Below are positions 10,504 to 19,976 of a stretch of DNA of 41,890 nucleotides, one piece after another. Position 1 is the stretch's first letter. Each line of letters begins with the position of its first letter. The position numbers and the translations under genes are program-made. This DNA is from Arthrobacter mangrovi. Its GTDB lineage: Bacteria > Actinomycetota > Actinomycetes > Actinomycetales > Micrococcaceae. The DNA lies in assembly GCF_026011795.1 (NCBI RefSeq), contig NZ_BRVS01000032.1, positions 1-41,890 of the forward strand, in the 5' to 3' direction. The notes below the pieces were generated by a model. That model was not told where the DNA came from. It saw only the letters and a program-made list of their open reading frames with translations, and did no database searches.

Positions 10504-13500
10504 ATGCTGCCCCGCCCGCTTCGGAAACTTTCCCTGGCGACCCTTGGCATCGCCGTCGTCGTAGGCTCGGCGCTGGCCCCGCCCGCCGCTGCCGCGGAGG
10601 AGCCGCCGGGGCCGTCCAACAATGGCGGGGCGCCGGCTGCCGCGGAGCAGGGGCAGGGCCATAGCCGGTTCGTGGTGAAGTTCCGGGAGACGGCGGAGAT
10701 CAGGAGCGGCGGCCGGGCCAGGGCCTACGGCCAGGCGGCCAAGGAGCTCGGCGTGTCCGTTAAAGAGGTGCGTACTACCGCAAGCGGCGCCCAGGTGCTC
10801 AAGACCGACGAGGAACTCAGTGCCGGCGAAGCGGAGCGGTTGGTCGGCCAGCTGCAGGCGCGGCGGGATGTGGAGTACGCGGAGCCGGATGTGCTGATGC
10901 GGCCGCTGGCCGCTTTTAACGACACGTTCTACGACCTGCAGTGGGACCTTCACGAGGAGCTCGCCGGCATTCGCGCTGCCGGCGCCTGGGACACCACCAT
11001 CGGGGACGGATCGGTGGTGGCCGTGGTGGATACCGGAATCACCGCGCACAGCGACCTGATGCCGAATGTCCTGCCCGGGTACGACATGATTTCGGATCCG
11101 GCGCGCGCCCGCGACGGCAACGGCCGTGATGCCAATCCCCAGGACGAGGGCGACTGGTACGACGACGCCGAGTGCGGCTTCACCACGACGTCCTCGGCGC
11201 TGTCCTCCTGGCACGGCACGCACGTTGCCGGCACGGTTGCGGCGGTCGCCAACAACGGCCAGGGCGTCAGCGGCGTCGCCCCGGGCGCCAAGGTCCTCCC
11301 GGTCCGGGCGCTCGGCTCCTGCGGCGGCTACATGTCGGACATCTCCGACGGCATCACCTGGGCAACCGGCGGTGCCGTTCCGGGACTGCCGGCGAACAGC
11401 AACCCTGCCGACGTCGTGAACCTCAGCGTGGGCGGACCGGGATCCTGTTCGGCCACCATGCAGGGCGCCATTAGCGGCGGCGTGGGCCGCGGGGCGGCGA
11501 TCGTCGTGGCTGCCGGGAACGAGAACCAGTCGGCCGGCAACAGCAGCCCGGCGAACTGCCGGGACGTCATCACCGTCGCGGCGAGCGACCGGCAGGGAAA
11601 CCGGGCCCCGTACTCCAACTACGGCGGCGCCGTGGATGTGGCGGCACCCGGCGGCTCCATGGAGATCGAGGTCAGCGGCGGCATCGCCTCCACCTACAAC
11701 ACCGGCAGCACGGTGCCGGCCGACGAGACGTACGCCTACTCCGTGGGCACCTCCATGGCGGCGCCGCATGTGGCGGGCCTGGCCGCACTGATGATGTCCG
11801 TCAACGAGGGACTGACCCCGCAGCAGGTGGAGGAGCAGCTGAAGAGTTCAGCGCGCCCGCTGCCCGGCACCTGCGCGGAGGGGTGCGGCGCCGGGCTCAT
11901 CGACGCGGCCGCCGCCGTGCAGGCCGTTGTCTTGCCCGAGCCGGAACCCGTTCCGGACCCCACGCCCAGCCCTGCTCCGACGCCCTCCCCCGATCCCACG
12001 CCGTCGCCCGAGCCGGACAACTCCTTTATCGCCGCCGCGCCGCTGGACCTGGACCTGGATTCCAGCAGCGACCTGCTCTCCCGGGATAGCGCAGGCAATC
12101 TCTGGTTCCACGCCGGCACCGGCAAGGGAAGCTACGCCGAGCCGCGGCAGATCGGTTCCGGCTGGAACGCCTATGACCACCTCGCGGCGGCCGGCACCTT
12201 CGACGGGGACGACTATCCGGACCTGCTGGCCCGCCGGACCGATGGTTCGCTCTGGCTCTACCCCGGCGCCGCCGGGGCACAGTACGCTCCGGCCGTCCGG
12301 CTCGCGGACAGCGGCTGGGACGGCTTCGACGCCTTGCTCGGGCCGGGAGACCTCGACGGCGACGGCCACAACGACGTGATCGCGCGGCAGCCGGACGGCA
12401 CGGTCTATCTTTACGCCGGCGACGGCAGCGGCGGCCTCGCCCCGCGCGTCCTGGTCGCCACCGGCTGGCAGGTGTTCGACCGACTCACTGCCGCGGGTGA
12501 TTTCAGCGGCGACGGCAAGGGCGACCTCGTCGGCCGCAAGCCCGACGGAACCCTCTGGCTGCTGCGGAGCACCGGCAGCGATCCGGACGGCGGCGGGCTC
12601 TTCGACGACGCACAACTGATCGGGGCCAGCGGCTGGCAGGCTTTCGACACCATCCTCGGCGCCGGCGACAACAACGGAGACGGCAGGAACGATCTGCTCG
12701 CCGTCTACCCCGACCGAAGCCTGCGCTTCTATGCCGGCACCGCCTTCAGCGAGTCCGAGGGCTACCTGCCGGGAACCAACAGCGGCGATCCGGTGTGGGA
12801 CGAGCACGCCCTGATGGCAGCCCCGGGCGACTTCAACGGCGACGGCAAGGCGGACCTGCTGGCCACCCGGCCGGACGGCACCTTCTGGTTCGCCGCCGGG
12901 GACGGCAACGGGGGCTACGGCGAGCGCGTGCGGATCGGAACGGGCTGGCAGATCTATGACAAGCTCCTCGGTGCAGGGGATTACGACGGCGACGGGTCCA
13001 ATGACCTGATAGCGCGCCAGCCCGACGGTTCCCTGTGGTTCTACGCCGGCACCGGCAGCATCGGCGGCGGCAATGAGGGCTACGAGCGGCGGGTCAAGAT
13101 CGGAAGCTCCGGCTGGGGGCAGTTCCTCCACCTCGAGGCCCCCGGCGACGTCAACGGGGACGGCAATAATGACCTGCTGACGGTCACCCGGGACGGAACG
13201 CTCTACCTCTACGCGGGCCCGGGCACCGGGACCTCGCACGGCCCCCGCACGGTGGCGGGGACCGGCTGGAACGCCTACACCGCCGTCGTACCGGTCGGTG
13301 ACTACGACGGAGACGCAACCGGCGACGTAGCGCTCCGCAAGTCCGACGGTTCGCTCTGGTTGCGCACCGGACTGAAGTCCGCATCCGGGGGCTGGTTCTC
13401 CGGTGAACGGAAGATCGGATCCGGCGGCTGGAACGGGTTCGACCGCATCCTCGGCCCCGGCGATTTCAATGCCGATTCCAAGATGGACATCTTCGCGACC

Positions 13501-13590
13501 CGGCCAGACGGGTCGGCCTTCTTCTACGCGGGAACGCAGTTCCGCAGCCAGCACGCCGTGAAGCCGGGCGTTTCCGCCGGCAGCATCTAG
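10504..13590 (+). CDS. Secreted S8 subtilisin-like protease with FG-GAP/VCBS-type repeats
   Basis: A 1028-residue exported serine protease. A signal peptide (about 1-33) is followed by an I9-type propeptide (RFVVKFRE to YAEPDVLM, about 55-137). The S8 catalytic domain has Asp176 (VVDTGI), His237 (HGTHVAGT) and Ser417 (GTSMAAPHVAG), with oxyanion Asn in AAGNENQS. A Pro/Glu/Ser/Thr linker (about 475-505) leads to ten repeats of about 45-60 residues. Each has G-D-x-(N/D)-G-D-x-x-x-D-(L/V)-(L/I) and D-G-(S/T)-(L/F)-W-(L/F)-Y-(A/P)-G, a calcium-binding beta-propeller pattern. The repeats probably bind carbohydrate or cell-wall ligands. The ATG at 10504 follows TTGGAGGT with good spacing; the frame extends upstream to 10297 but without a signal sequence. 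Confidence 0.95.
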   Translation: MLPRPLRKLSLATLGIAVVVGSALAPPAAAAEEPPGPSNNGGAPAAAEQGQGHSRFVVKFRETAEIRSGGRARAYGQAAKELGVSVKEVRTTASGAQVLKTDEELSAGEAERLVGQLQARRDVEYAEPDVLMRPLAAFNDTFYDLQWDLHEELAGIRAAGAWDTTIGDGSVVAVVDTGITAHSDLMPNVLPGYDMISDPARARDGNGRDANPQDEGDWYDDAECGFTTTSSALSSWHGTHVAGTVAAVANNGQGVSGVAPGAKVLPVRALGSCGGYMSDISDGITWATGGAVPGLPANSNPADVVNLSVGGPGSCSATMQGAISGGVGRGAAIVVAAGNENQSAGNSSPANCRDVITVAASDRQGNRAPYSNYGGAVDVAAPGGSMEIEVSGGIASTYNTGSTVPADETYAYSVGTSMAAPHVAGLAALMMSVNEGLTPQQVEEQLKSSARPLPGTCAEGCGAGLIDAAAAVQAVVLPEPEPVPDPTPSPAPTPSPDPTPSPEPDNSFIAAAPLDLDLDSSSDLLSRDSAGNLWFHAGTGKGSYAEPRQIGSGWNAYDHLAAAGTFDGDDYPDLLARRTDGSLWLYPGAAGAQYAPAVRLADSGWDGFDALLGPGDLDGDGHNDVIARQPDGTVYLYAGDGSGGLAPRVLVATGWQVFDRLTAAGDFSGDGKGDLVGRKPDGTLWLLRSTGSDPDGGGLFDDAQLIGASGWQAFDTILGAGDNNGDGRNDLLAVYPDRSLRFYAGTAFSESEGYLPGTNSGDPVWDEHALMAAPGDFNGDGKADLLATRPDGTFWFAAGDGNGGYGERVRIGTGWQIYDKLLGAGDYDGDGSNDLIARQPDGSLWFYAGTGSIGGGNEGYERRVKIGSSGWGQFLHLEAPGDVNGDGNNDLLTVTRDGTLYLYAGPGTGTSHGPRTVAGTGWNAYTAVVPVGDYDGDATGDVALRKSDGSLWLRTGLKSASGGWFSGERKIGSGGWNGFDRILGPGDFNADSKMDIFATRPDGSAFFYAGTQFRSQHAVKPGVSAGSI

Positions 13591-13646
13591 GCGTTTCCGG
13601 ACGTGGGCGGGTTTCCGGCCGCCCTCGTCCGGGCGTGCAGAGGATT

Positions 13647-14597
13647 TCAGGCGGCGGCGAGGGCCTTGTCCAGGAAACTGCCGATGACGCTGCCGGCGGT
13701 GATGTGGTCCGCCACGTCGAGGCCGGGAATCCGGGGGCCGGCGGGCCTCCCGCCGGCGCGCTGCTTGACGTGTTCGTTCAGGCACAGCAGCGCCGAGAGC
13801 AGCTCGGCCAGGTCGGCTTCCCCGCTGGAGGTCTGCCGCAGGAGCCTCGAATGCGCGGCCTGGAGTTCGTCGCCCGGGCTGCAGCCAAGGTCGCGGCGGA
13901 GGCTGGTGCGGTAGCGGTCGTAGGCCTGGAGGGCTTCGGTGTAGCGGCCGCTCTGCTCGAGGCCCGCCACCAGGGCCGTCCATGCGCGCTCGTTCAGCGG
14001 TTCCGAGGCGACGGCCCGCTGCGCCCAGTGCACGGCGTCGTCGTTATTGCCCACCGCAACCGCTGCCTGCGCTGCCCGGATGCGGCAGTCCACCACCAGT
14101 GCTTCGTGCCGGCGGCGGGCTTCCTCCGCCCATTCGACGGTCAGTTCGTCGGAAAGCAGCGGCGCGGTGGCCATGTCCAGGACCTTGAGCAGCCGCTCGT
14201 AGGCTTCGGCCGGCTTGGTGCCGTCGACGCGGCCGACCAGCCGCTCGAACCGGTCGAGGTCCACGCTGACCAGCTTCGGCTCCAGGAAGTAGCAGCCGTG
14301 CTCGGTTCGCAGCGGGCCGGTCTTGGCCTGGCCGGGCTGGATGTGCCGGCGGATGACGCTGACATAGCTTTCCAGCGTGGCCCGGGCTGTGGCCGGCGGG
14401 TTGCCGCCCCACAGCAGCTCGATCATCCGTTCCCGGGAGACGCTGATGCCCGGCTGGAGGGCCAGGATCTCGAGGACCTGCCGGGCCTTTGGGCTGCCGA
14501 GCGTGGCTGCGGTCATGACCCGGCCGGCCCGCTCCACCCTCAGGCCGCCGATCAGGCGGATGGAGATGCACGTGGCAGAACTGGTTTCCGATTTCAT
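13647..14597 (-). CDS. SARP-type transcriptional regulator (winged helix + BTAD)
   Basis: A 316-residue regulator. The N-terminal OmpR-type winged helix (about 12-95) has IRLIGGLRV, KARQVLEILALQPG, RERMIELLWG and TLESYVSVIRRHI. The bacterial transcriptional activator domain (about 100-245) is helical, with VDLDRFERLVG, AHWAQRAVASEPLNERAW-like TPR helices and Y.EALQAYDRYR..L..DLG..PG.EL. This is the family of AfsR/ActII-ORF4 activators of antibiotic clusters. No biosynthetic genes are present here, so it may control the neighbouring secreted proteins. The ATG at 14597 follows a GGGGGTAGGGG stretch; an upstream TTG at 14615 is less likely. The C-terminal 70 residues are unassigned. Confidence 0.88.
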   Translation of the reverse strand: MKSETSSATCISIRLIGGLRVERAGRVMTAATLGSPKARQVLEILALQPGISVSRERMIELLWGGNPPATARATLESYVSVIRRHIQPGQAKTGPLRTEHGCYFLEPKLVSVDLDRFERLVGRVDGTKPAEAYERLLKVLDMATAPLLSDELTVEWAEEARRRHEALVVDCRIRAAQAAVAVGNNDDAVHWAQRAVASEPLNERAWTALVAGLEQSGRYTEALQAYDRYRTSLRRDLGCSPGDELQAAHSRLLRQTSSGEADLAELLSALLCLNEHVKQRAGGRPAGPRIPGLDVADHITAGSVIGSFLDKALAAA

Positions 14598-14900
14598 CTT
14601 TGCCCCTACCCCCAACTTGTTCCGGCACCCCTCAACTACACCGGTGGCTTAATGGTGGGCGCGGTTCCGACCTGCCGCCAGCCCACTCTGGGGCGGAACC
14701 CGCACCCTCAAACCTTGGGGTCCGCCTCTCCCTCAATCTGCGCCTGACCTGCATGAAGATTTTTCCAAGGGGCGCGGGCGAAGGTTTTACCGGATCCTAC
14801 GCGGTCCACAGAGGGTCCCGACGCTCCCCCCAACCCGTCGGGGCCCTTCCGCACGTTCTCCCAAAGTTTTTCTCAAGTTCCCGGGCGAACCATAAGCGCC
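14598..14900. other. Divergent intergenic region, SARP gene / membrane protein gene
   Basis: About 300 bases without a supported gene. GGTTCCG (14663-14669) and CGGAACC (14694-14700) form a 7-bp inverted repeat. CATAAG near 14891 could be a -10 element with a very short leader before 14901. I saw no convincing heptamer direct repeats of the kind SARP proteins bind. Confidence 0.4.
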
Positions 14901-15452
14901 ATGTCAGCAGCACAGCTTGAACAAGAGGCACCGGTACCGGCACAGGCGCAGCAGTCTCCGCGGCGCCGCCGGCTGATAGTGATCCCGCTGGCCCTGGTGT
15001 GCCTGCTTGGGATCGCCTTCGGGTACCTGTTCCTCAACGCGGAGGTGAAGTCCAGCGCTCCGATGGGCGCCTCCGTTGATGTACCGGGCGGATCGGCCAG
15101 CATTACCGGCCTCGTTCCGCTCGAAAGCGATGGGTGGCAGCCGCCTGCTCCGGTGGCAGCCCTCAGTAAGGAGCCGCAGGAGGGTGCGCACCGTGTACGC
15201 ATCCAGGTGCAGTTCACGGCCTTGGACGAGGCCGGCCTGCCCCTTGATCCTGCCGGTTTCTTTGTTGACGGATTGGGCTCGGGGAAGCCCCATCCGCTCT
15301 GGACCTCGTCCTCATCCATGACGCTGGCCCAGGGGGAAACCGTCAGCACCACGATGGTGTTCGAGCTGCCGAACAAGGCGATTGCCCTGGTGCTGGAGGA
15401 CTCATCCGGCAGCCGGCTCTCGCTCGGCACCGACCACCATTCGGCCGGCTAA
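14901..15452 (+). CDS. Membrane-anchored hypothetical protein upstream of the multicopper oxidase
   Basis: A 183-residue protein with a short Gln/Pro-rich cytoplasmic segment and RRRR at about 21-24. One transmembrane helix (about 25-46, LIVIPLALVCLLGIAFGYLF) precedes an extracytoplasmic domain of about 135 residues. That domain looks all-beta (VRIQVQFTALDEAGLPLD, GETVSTTMVFELPNKAIALVLED), similar in style to DUF4352-like extracellular beta-sandwiches, but I cannot place it in a named family. It lies 87 bases before the multicopper oxidase on the same strand and may be co-transcribed, so a role in oxidase assembly or anchoring is possible. No clear ribosome binding site precedes the ATG. Confidence 0.75.
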   Translation: MSAAQLEQEAPVPAQAQQSPRRRRLIVIPLALVCLLGIAFGYLFLNAEVKSSAPMGASVDVPGGSASITGLVPLESDGWQPPAPVAALSKEPQEGAHRVRIQVQFTALDEAGLPLDPAGFFVDGLGSGKPHPLWTSSSSMTLAQGETVSTTMVFELPNKAIALVLEDSSGSRLSLGTDHHSAG

Positions 15453-15539
15453 AGAGTCCGGCCAACGACGACGGATGCAACGTTGGGGTGCCTCCGTCAT
15501 GTCGACCTGCAACACGTCATCATTGGGAGGTGACTCGAC

Positions 15540-17153
15540 ATGTCAGTTTCACGACGCAAACTCCTGCAATGGGGAGGCCTGGGAGTAGTCGGGGCGGGGC
15601 TGGTGACCGTACCTATATCCACCGTGTCGGCCAAGGCGGCCAGCCAGCTCAGCTCGCGGGACATGCCCAAGCCTTTCCAGGCGGCGTTCCGGCGCCCGCC
15701 GACGCTGGCGCCGGACTCCGTGACCACGGACTCCGACGGGGCCACGGTGAACAACTACACCCTGGCCATGCGGCAGGCCTCCGCCCAGATCCTGCCGACC
15801 AGGAAGACCGGGATCCTCGGCTACAACGGAACCTTCCCCGGCCCGACCATCGAGCTGGAGCAGGGCACCAAGGCGGTCGTCCACATGCGCAACCGGCTGC
15901 CCAAGAACCACCCGCAGTGGACCAAGCACCTGCTGGCCACGTCGACGCACCTGCACGGTTCGGCGACGCTGCCGCAGTACGACGGCTACGCCAACGACGT
16001 CACGCTGCCCGGGTTCGCAAAGACCTACCAGTACCCGAACTTCCAGCCGGCCCGGACCATCTGGTACCACGACCACGGCGTCCACTTCACGGCTCAGAAC
16101 GTGTACTCCGGCCTCGCCGGGATGTATATCATCCATGACCCGGTGGAGCGGGAACTGCTGCCGCAGGGCGAGTTCGACGTCCCGCTGGTGGTCAACGACG
16201 CGATGTTCGCCGCGGACGGCTCGCTCGCCTATGACGACCGGGACCACTCCGGCCTCTGGGGCGACGTGATCCTGGTCAACGGCGTGCCATGGCCGGTCAT
16301 GAAGGTCCAGCCGCGTGTCTACCGCTTCCGGGTGCTGAACGCGTCCATCTCCCGCTCGTACAAGTTCGCGCTCAGTTCGGGACAGCCGCTGCACCTGGTG
16401 GGCACGGACGGCGGACTGATGCCAGCCACCCAGTCCGTGGCCAACTACCGCCACGGCATGGCCGAGCGCTACGAGGTACTGATCGACTTCAGCAAGTACA
16501 AGCCCGGCACCCGGGTGGAACTGAAGAACCTGTCGGCCACCAACAACAGGGACTACGACTTCACCGGGAAGGTGATGGCGTTCGACGTCGTTGCGGCACC
16601 GGTGGGAATGAAGGACGATCCCAAGTGGAACCGCATCCCGACCACGCTGGCGGACAGCGAACCCATGCACCTGACCAAGGACGACGCCGAGGAGAAGCGC
16701 TACTTCCGGGTTGAGAAGAACGGCTTGGTCGAACCGTGGACGATCAACGGCGTCACCTGGGAGGAAGTGATCGCCAGCAACTTCAAGCTGGCGCACGCCG
16801 ACCCGAAGCTGAATTCCGTGGAGCTCTGGACCATCGAGAACAAGTCCGGCGGCTGGTTCCACCCCGTCCATATCCACCTGGTGGATTTCCGGGTGCTCAG
16901 CCGCAACGGCAAGGCCCCCTTTGCCTGGGAACGCGGGCCAAAGGACGTGGTCTACATCGGCGAGGGCGAGAAGGTGGACGTGGTCATGCGGTTCGGCCCG
17001 CACCAGGGCCGCTACATGGTCCACTGCCACAACCTGCCGCACGAGGACCACTCCATGATGTTCCAGTTCCGGGTCGGCCTGGGCGAGGACGATGACGATC
17101 CGTGGGATCCGATCAATGCCGCGCCGGCCGAGTTCGACGACGCCCCGGACTGA
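15540..17153 (+). CDS. Multicopper oxidase (CotA / bilirubin oxidase-like), Tat signal
   Basis: A 537-residue laccase-type enzyme that oxidises phenols, bilirubin-like compounds or metals while reducing O2 to water. All four copper ligand blocks are present: HLHG (His137, His139), WYHDHG (His177, His179), HPVHIH (His441, His444, His446), and HCHNLPHEDHSM (His495, Cys496, His497, His501, axial Met506). Three cupredoxin domains fit the length. The N-terminus MSVSRRKLLQWGG followed by a hydrophobic stretch is a twin-arginine signal, as expected for an enzyme loaded with copper before export. GGGAGGTGA lies 6 bases before the ATG. A signal peptidase gene follows 7 bases after the stop. The acidic C-terminal tail (EDDDDPWDP) is distinctive. 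The natural substrate cannot be read from the sequence. Confidence 0.95.
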   Translation: MSVSRRKLLQWGGLGVVGAGLVTVPISTVSAKAASQLSSRDMPKPFQAAFRRPPTLAPDSVTTDSDGATVNNYTLAMRQASAQILPTRKTGILGYNGTFPGPTIELEQGTKAVVHMRNRLPKNHPQWTKHLLATSTHLHGSATLPQYDGYANDVTLPGFAKTYQYPNFQPARTIWYHDHGVHFTAQNVYSGLAGMYIIHDPVERELLPQGEFDVPLVVNDAMFAADGSLAYDDRDHSGLWGDVILVNGVPWPVMKVQPRVYRFRVLNASISRSYKFALSSGQPLHLVGTDGGLMPATQSVANYRHGMAERYEVLIDFSKYKPGTRVELKNLSATNNRDYDFTGKVMAFDVVAAPVGMKDDPKWNRIPTTLADSEPMHLTKDDAEEKRYFRVEKNGLVEPWTINGVTWEEVIASNFKLAHADPKLNSVELWTIENKSGGWFHPVHIHLVDFRVLSRNGKAPFAWERGPKDVVYIGEGEKVDVVMRFGPHQGRYMVHCHNLPHEDHSMMFQFRVGLGEDDDDPWDPINAAPAEFDDAPD

Positions 17154-17160
17154 GCCCGCC

Positions 17161-17733
17161 GTGAGCGCCAGAACCGGGCTGCGCCCAGCGCGGCGCAGCC
17201 CGGCGCACCGCGCCGCTGCCGATCCGAGGAGGCCCTCGGGCCGTCCCCGGAAACGCAAGCTCAACGCACTGGCGGGCGGCGCCGTCGTCCTTGCCCTGCT
17301 GCTGGGTGCGCGCATTTGGGTGGCGGAGCCGGTGACGGTGGACTCGGACAGCATGGCCCCGACGCTGCCGCCGGGCAGCATCGCGTTCGTGCTCAAACCA
17401 GCGCCGGCCTGGTTCGGCGTCCACCGCGGCGACCTGGTGGTGCTCGACTCTCCCATCGACGGCACCCCCATCATCAAGCGGGTGGTGGCCGTCGGCGGGG
17501 AGACCGTCGAGATCGACGACGCCATCCTCCTGGTGGACGGCGTCGCCCCGCCGGAGCCGTACGTGGACCACAGCACCATCGACGGCACGCACTTCATCCC
17601 CACTGCCGTGCCGCCCGGGGAAGTCTTCCTGATGGGCGACAACCGCGAGCGCTCGATCGACTCCAGGGACTTCGGCACGGTGCCAGTGGACGACATCCGG
17701 GGCACCGTGGTCAAACCGTTCATGCGGTCGTAA
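17161..17733 (+). CDS. lepB: Signal peptidase I
   Basis: A 190-residue S26 signal peptidase. A basic N-terminus (about 1-33, many Arg/Pro) precedes one membrane helix (about 35-52). Box B is SDSMAPTLPPGS, with the nucleophile Ser64. Box D contains the general base Lys106 in IIKRVVAVGGE, and box E is GDNRERSIDSRDFG. It would cleave signal peptides outside the membrane. The GTG at 17161 lies 7 bases after the oxidase stop, so the two are probably translated from one message; a longer in-frame start at 17092 would overlap the oxidase by 62 bases. This sits inside a cluster of exported proteins, so it may be a dedicated peptidase rather than the housekeeping copy. Confidence 0.92.
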   Translation: MSARTGLRPARRSPAHRAAADPRRPSGRPRKRKLNALAGGAVVLALLLGARIWVAEPVTVDSDSMAPTLPPGSIAFVLKPAPAWFGVHRGDLVVLDSPIDGTPIIKRVVAVGGETVEIDDAILLVDGVAPPEPYVDHSTIDGTHFIPTAVPPGEVFLMGDNRERSIDSRDFGTVPVDDIRGTVVKPFMRS

Positions 17734-17944
17734 ACAACGACGGCGGCACCCGCCTTCGCGAGGACGGGGACCGGGAAGCCAAGAAATTTTCAATACGAAG
17801 CGGCCAACCTCAAGCCAAGCCGGAACCGCTCATCCATCGGATCCGGCGTTGGAGGACAGTCAGCAGTTCAGGTCCGGCGCTGCCGGCCCGGGGCATCCAT
17901 CCAGGCAGACCTTCGAGTCAGCCTTCCGTCTCAAAGGACAAACC

Positions 17945-19954
17945 ATGCACACCCAATCACCAGACCAGCAGCCGCGCAGGGAGGCGAAAGCCCGGAGCCA
18001 GCGCGTCCAGCGCAACCAGCGCAGGGCACGCACCGCGATGGTTGCCCTCACCGCCACGGGCCTCCTCGCCGGCGGCACGACCGCTGTCATGGCGGCCAAT
18101 CCGCCCACCGGACCCGGCAATATCGAAATCTTCGCCAAGCGGGACATGGTCGCCATCGAGGGCTATGCCGCCCAGGCCGGACAGACGGCCACCATCTCGG
18201 TCAGCCGCGGGGGCAGCGTCATCGGCCTGGCCAGGGGCGTGGTTGATTCCACCGGCTTCCTGGAAGTGAACCATCCCGGCGGATCGTGCTGGGACATCGT
18301 CACGCCCAATATCCAGGGCGGCGATGAGGTCAACGTGCAGTTCGCCGATGGCAGCAGCGACGGCGCACTCGCCGGCAGCGCGGTCATCACCTCGGTGGAA
18401 TCGGTCGAGATGCCCGCCACCGAAGCGGCCGGGGACGTGGAAGGCCAGGTTGTTATCAAGGGCACGTACGGTGCGGATGTGGACCCGGCCCGGATGCAGG
18501 TCGAGATCGTCAACCCGGGAATGCGCGACCTGGCGATCGGCGAGCGCGCCATCGGCTGGCCTGCTGACGATGCACCCACCACCTACGCCGTCGACGGCAG
18601 CGCTGCGGACGGCACCTTCACGGTCACCTACGGCTTCTTCTCTGCGGCGGAACGCGACGCCGCCATGGCCGGAGACCCGTCAGTAGCCAGCTGGCAGGCC
18701 GACGCCACGGGCGGCGTGGAAATGCAGCTCGGCCTGACCATCTCCGAGTTCAAGGAAATCGACGGTCCCGGCTTCGGCGGCTGCCCCGCCGGACCCTCCG
18801 GCCAGGCCCCGAACCAGCCCGGAAACGTCTTCGCCAGCGCCAACGGCAGCGGCAGCATCACCGCCACGTGGGAAGCGGCAACCGTCCCGGCCGATGCCCC
18901 GACCATCACCGGCTACAAGCTCATCGCCAAGGACACCGTCCTGAACCAGGAAGTCAGTACGACAGTCGGTTCCGAAGCCACCACCGCGACGCTGCGCGGA
19001 CTGGTGGACGGACAGGCATACCCGATCGAAGTCGTCGCGCTGAACGGCCAGTCCAGCACTCCGTCATCGGCCGGCACGGTCATGGTCAGTGACGCGGCTC
19101 CCTCGGAGCCTTCGGCGCCGGCTGAGGCGGGCGGCGTGAGCGTCCAGGACGGCTCGCTGGCCGGTTCCGTGGATGTTTCCTGGACCGCTGCCGCCGCCAG
19201 CGGCTCTGCCGTTACGGGTTACCGCGTCGATGCCAACGCTGCCGATGGCACGGTGGCCGCCACCGTCAATGCCGGAAGCGGCGCGACTTCCGCGACGTTG
19301 GACGGCCTGACCCCGGGCACCGAGTACGGCTTCGTCGTAACCGCCATCAGCGCAGCCGGCGAAACCGCGGCACCCGCGGTCCAGTACACCCTCGGTTCCC
19401 CGGAGCTGACAGCTCCGACGGCACCCACCGTGGTTCGCGTGGTTCCCGGTAACGGATCGGCCAACGTCGAATGGCAGCCCGCGACCGCGGGCAACACCCC
19501 GATCACCGGTTACCGCCTCAGCGCGACCCCGGCCACCGGCGACCCCGTCACAGTCGAGACCGACGCCGCGGCCCGCGGCGCCACGCTCAGCGGCCTCACC
19601 AACGGGACCGCCTACACGCTGAACCTCGTCGCCACCAGCGCAGCGGGCGACAGCGCGGCGGCCAACTTCGGCACCAACGCCTCCGTTACCCTCACGCCGA
19701 ATGACCAGCTGACCGGTACGGCACAGTACCGCGCCAAGGACCGGGAATGGCGGATCAACGGCGGCGCGAGCATCACGACCAGCAACACCGTGACGGCCAG
19801 GAATGCCAGCGGTGCCACGATCGGCACCGCGACCGTCGGCGCTGACGGAGCCTGGACCATTCGGGCCCGGAACTCCAACGCCGCCGTGAGCAACACAATC
19901 ACGCTGACCTCCTCCGCCGGAGGAACGGCAACCATCAGCGTCACCACGCGCTGA
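17945..19954 (+). CDS. Secreted fibronectin type III repeat protein
   Basis: A 669-residue exported protein. A long basic N-region (Arg/Gln/Lys to about 32) leads into a signal core (TAMVALTATGLLAGGTTA) with probable cleavage after VMA. An N-terminal domain of about 260 residues is not assigned; it starts NPPTGPGNIEIFAKRDMVAI and has a Cys pair (GGSCWD, GFGGCPAG). Three fibronectin III domains follow: QPGNVFASANGSGSITATW, then GSVDVSWTAAAASGSAVTGY, then GSANVEWQPATAGNTPITGY. The C-terminal domain begins near PNDQLTGTAQYRAKDREW. The ATG at 17945 follows AAAGGA; the frame extends to 17849 without a signal. The 211-base gap after the signal peptidase shows no terminator, so read-through from that operon is possible. 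It is probably a cell-surface or matrix protein. Confidence 0.88.
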   Translation: MHTQSPDQQPRREAKARSQRVQRNQRRARTAMVALTATGLLAGGTTAVMAANPPTGPGNIEIFAKRDMVAIEGYAAQAGQTATISVSRGGSVIGLARGVVDSTGFLEVNHPGGSCWDIVTPNIQGGDEVNVQFADGSSDGALAGSAVITSVESVEMPATEAAGDVEGQVVIKGTYGADVDPARMQVEIVNPGMRDLAIGERAIGWPADDAPTTYAVDGSAADGTFTVTYGFFSAAERDAAMAGDPSVASWQADATGGVEMQLGLTISEFKEIDGPGFGGCPAGPSGQAPNQPGNVFASANGSGSITATWEAATVPADAPTITGYKLIAKDTVLNQEVSTTVGSEATTATLRGLVDGQAYPIEVVALNGQSSTPSSAGTVMVSDAAPSEPSAPAEAGGVSVQDGSLAGSVDVSWTAAAASGSAVTGYRVDANAADGTVAATVNAGSGATSATLDGLTPGTEYGFVVTAISAAGETAAPAVQYTLGSPELTAPTAPTVVRVVPGNGSANVEWQPATAGNTPITGYRLSATPATGDPVTVETDAAARGATLSGLTNGTAYTLNLVATSAAGDSAAANFGTNASVTLTPNDQLTGTAQYRAKDREWRINGGASITTSNTVTARNASGATIGTATVGADGAWTIRARNSNAAVSNTITLTSSAGGTATISVTTR

Positions 19955-19976
19955 TAAACCCGCACCAAGCATCAGG

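Noticed and set aside
11848-13983. Minus-strand open frame of 711 codons opposite the protease repeats
   Set aside because: Repetitive Val/Gly/Ala product mirrors the FG-GAP-like repeats; the plus strand has catalytic motifs and a signal peptide.
13635-14747. Plus-strand open frame of 370 codons opposite the SARP gene
   Set aside because: The minus strand encodes a clear winged-helix/BTAD protein; the plus-strand product has none.
15549-17723. Minus-strand open frame of 724 codons opposite the oxidase and signal peptidase
   Set aside because: The plus strand carries complete copper sites and a Ser/Lys dyad; the antisense product has no family features.
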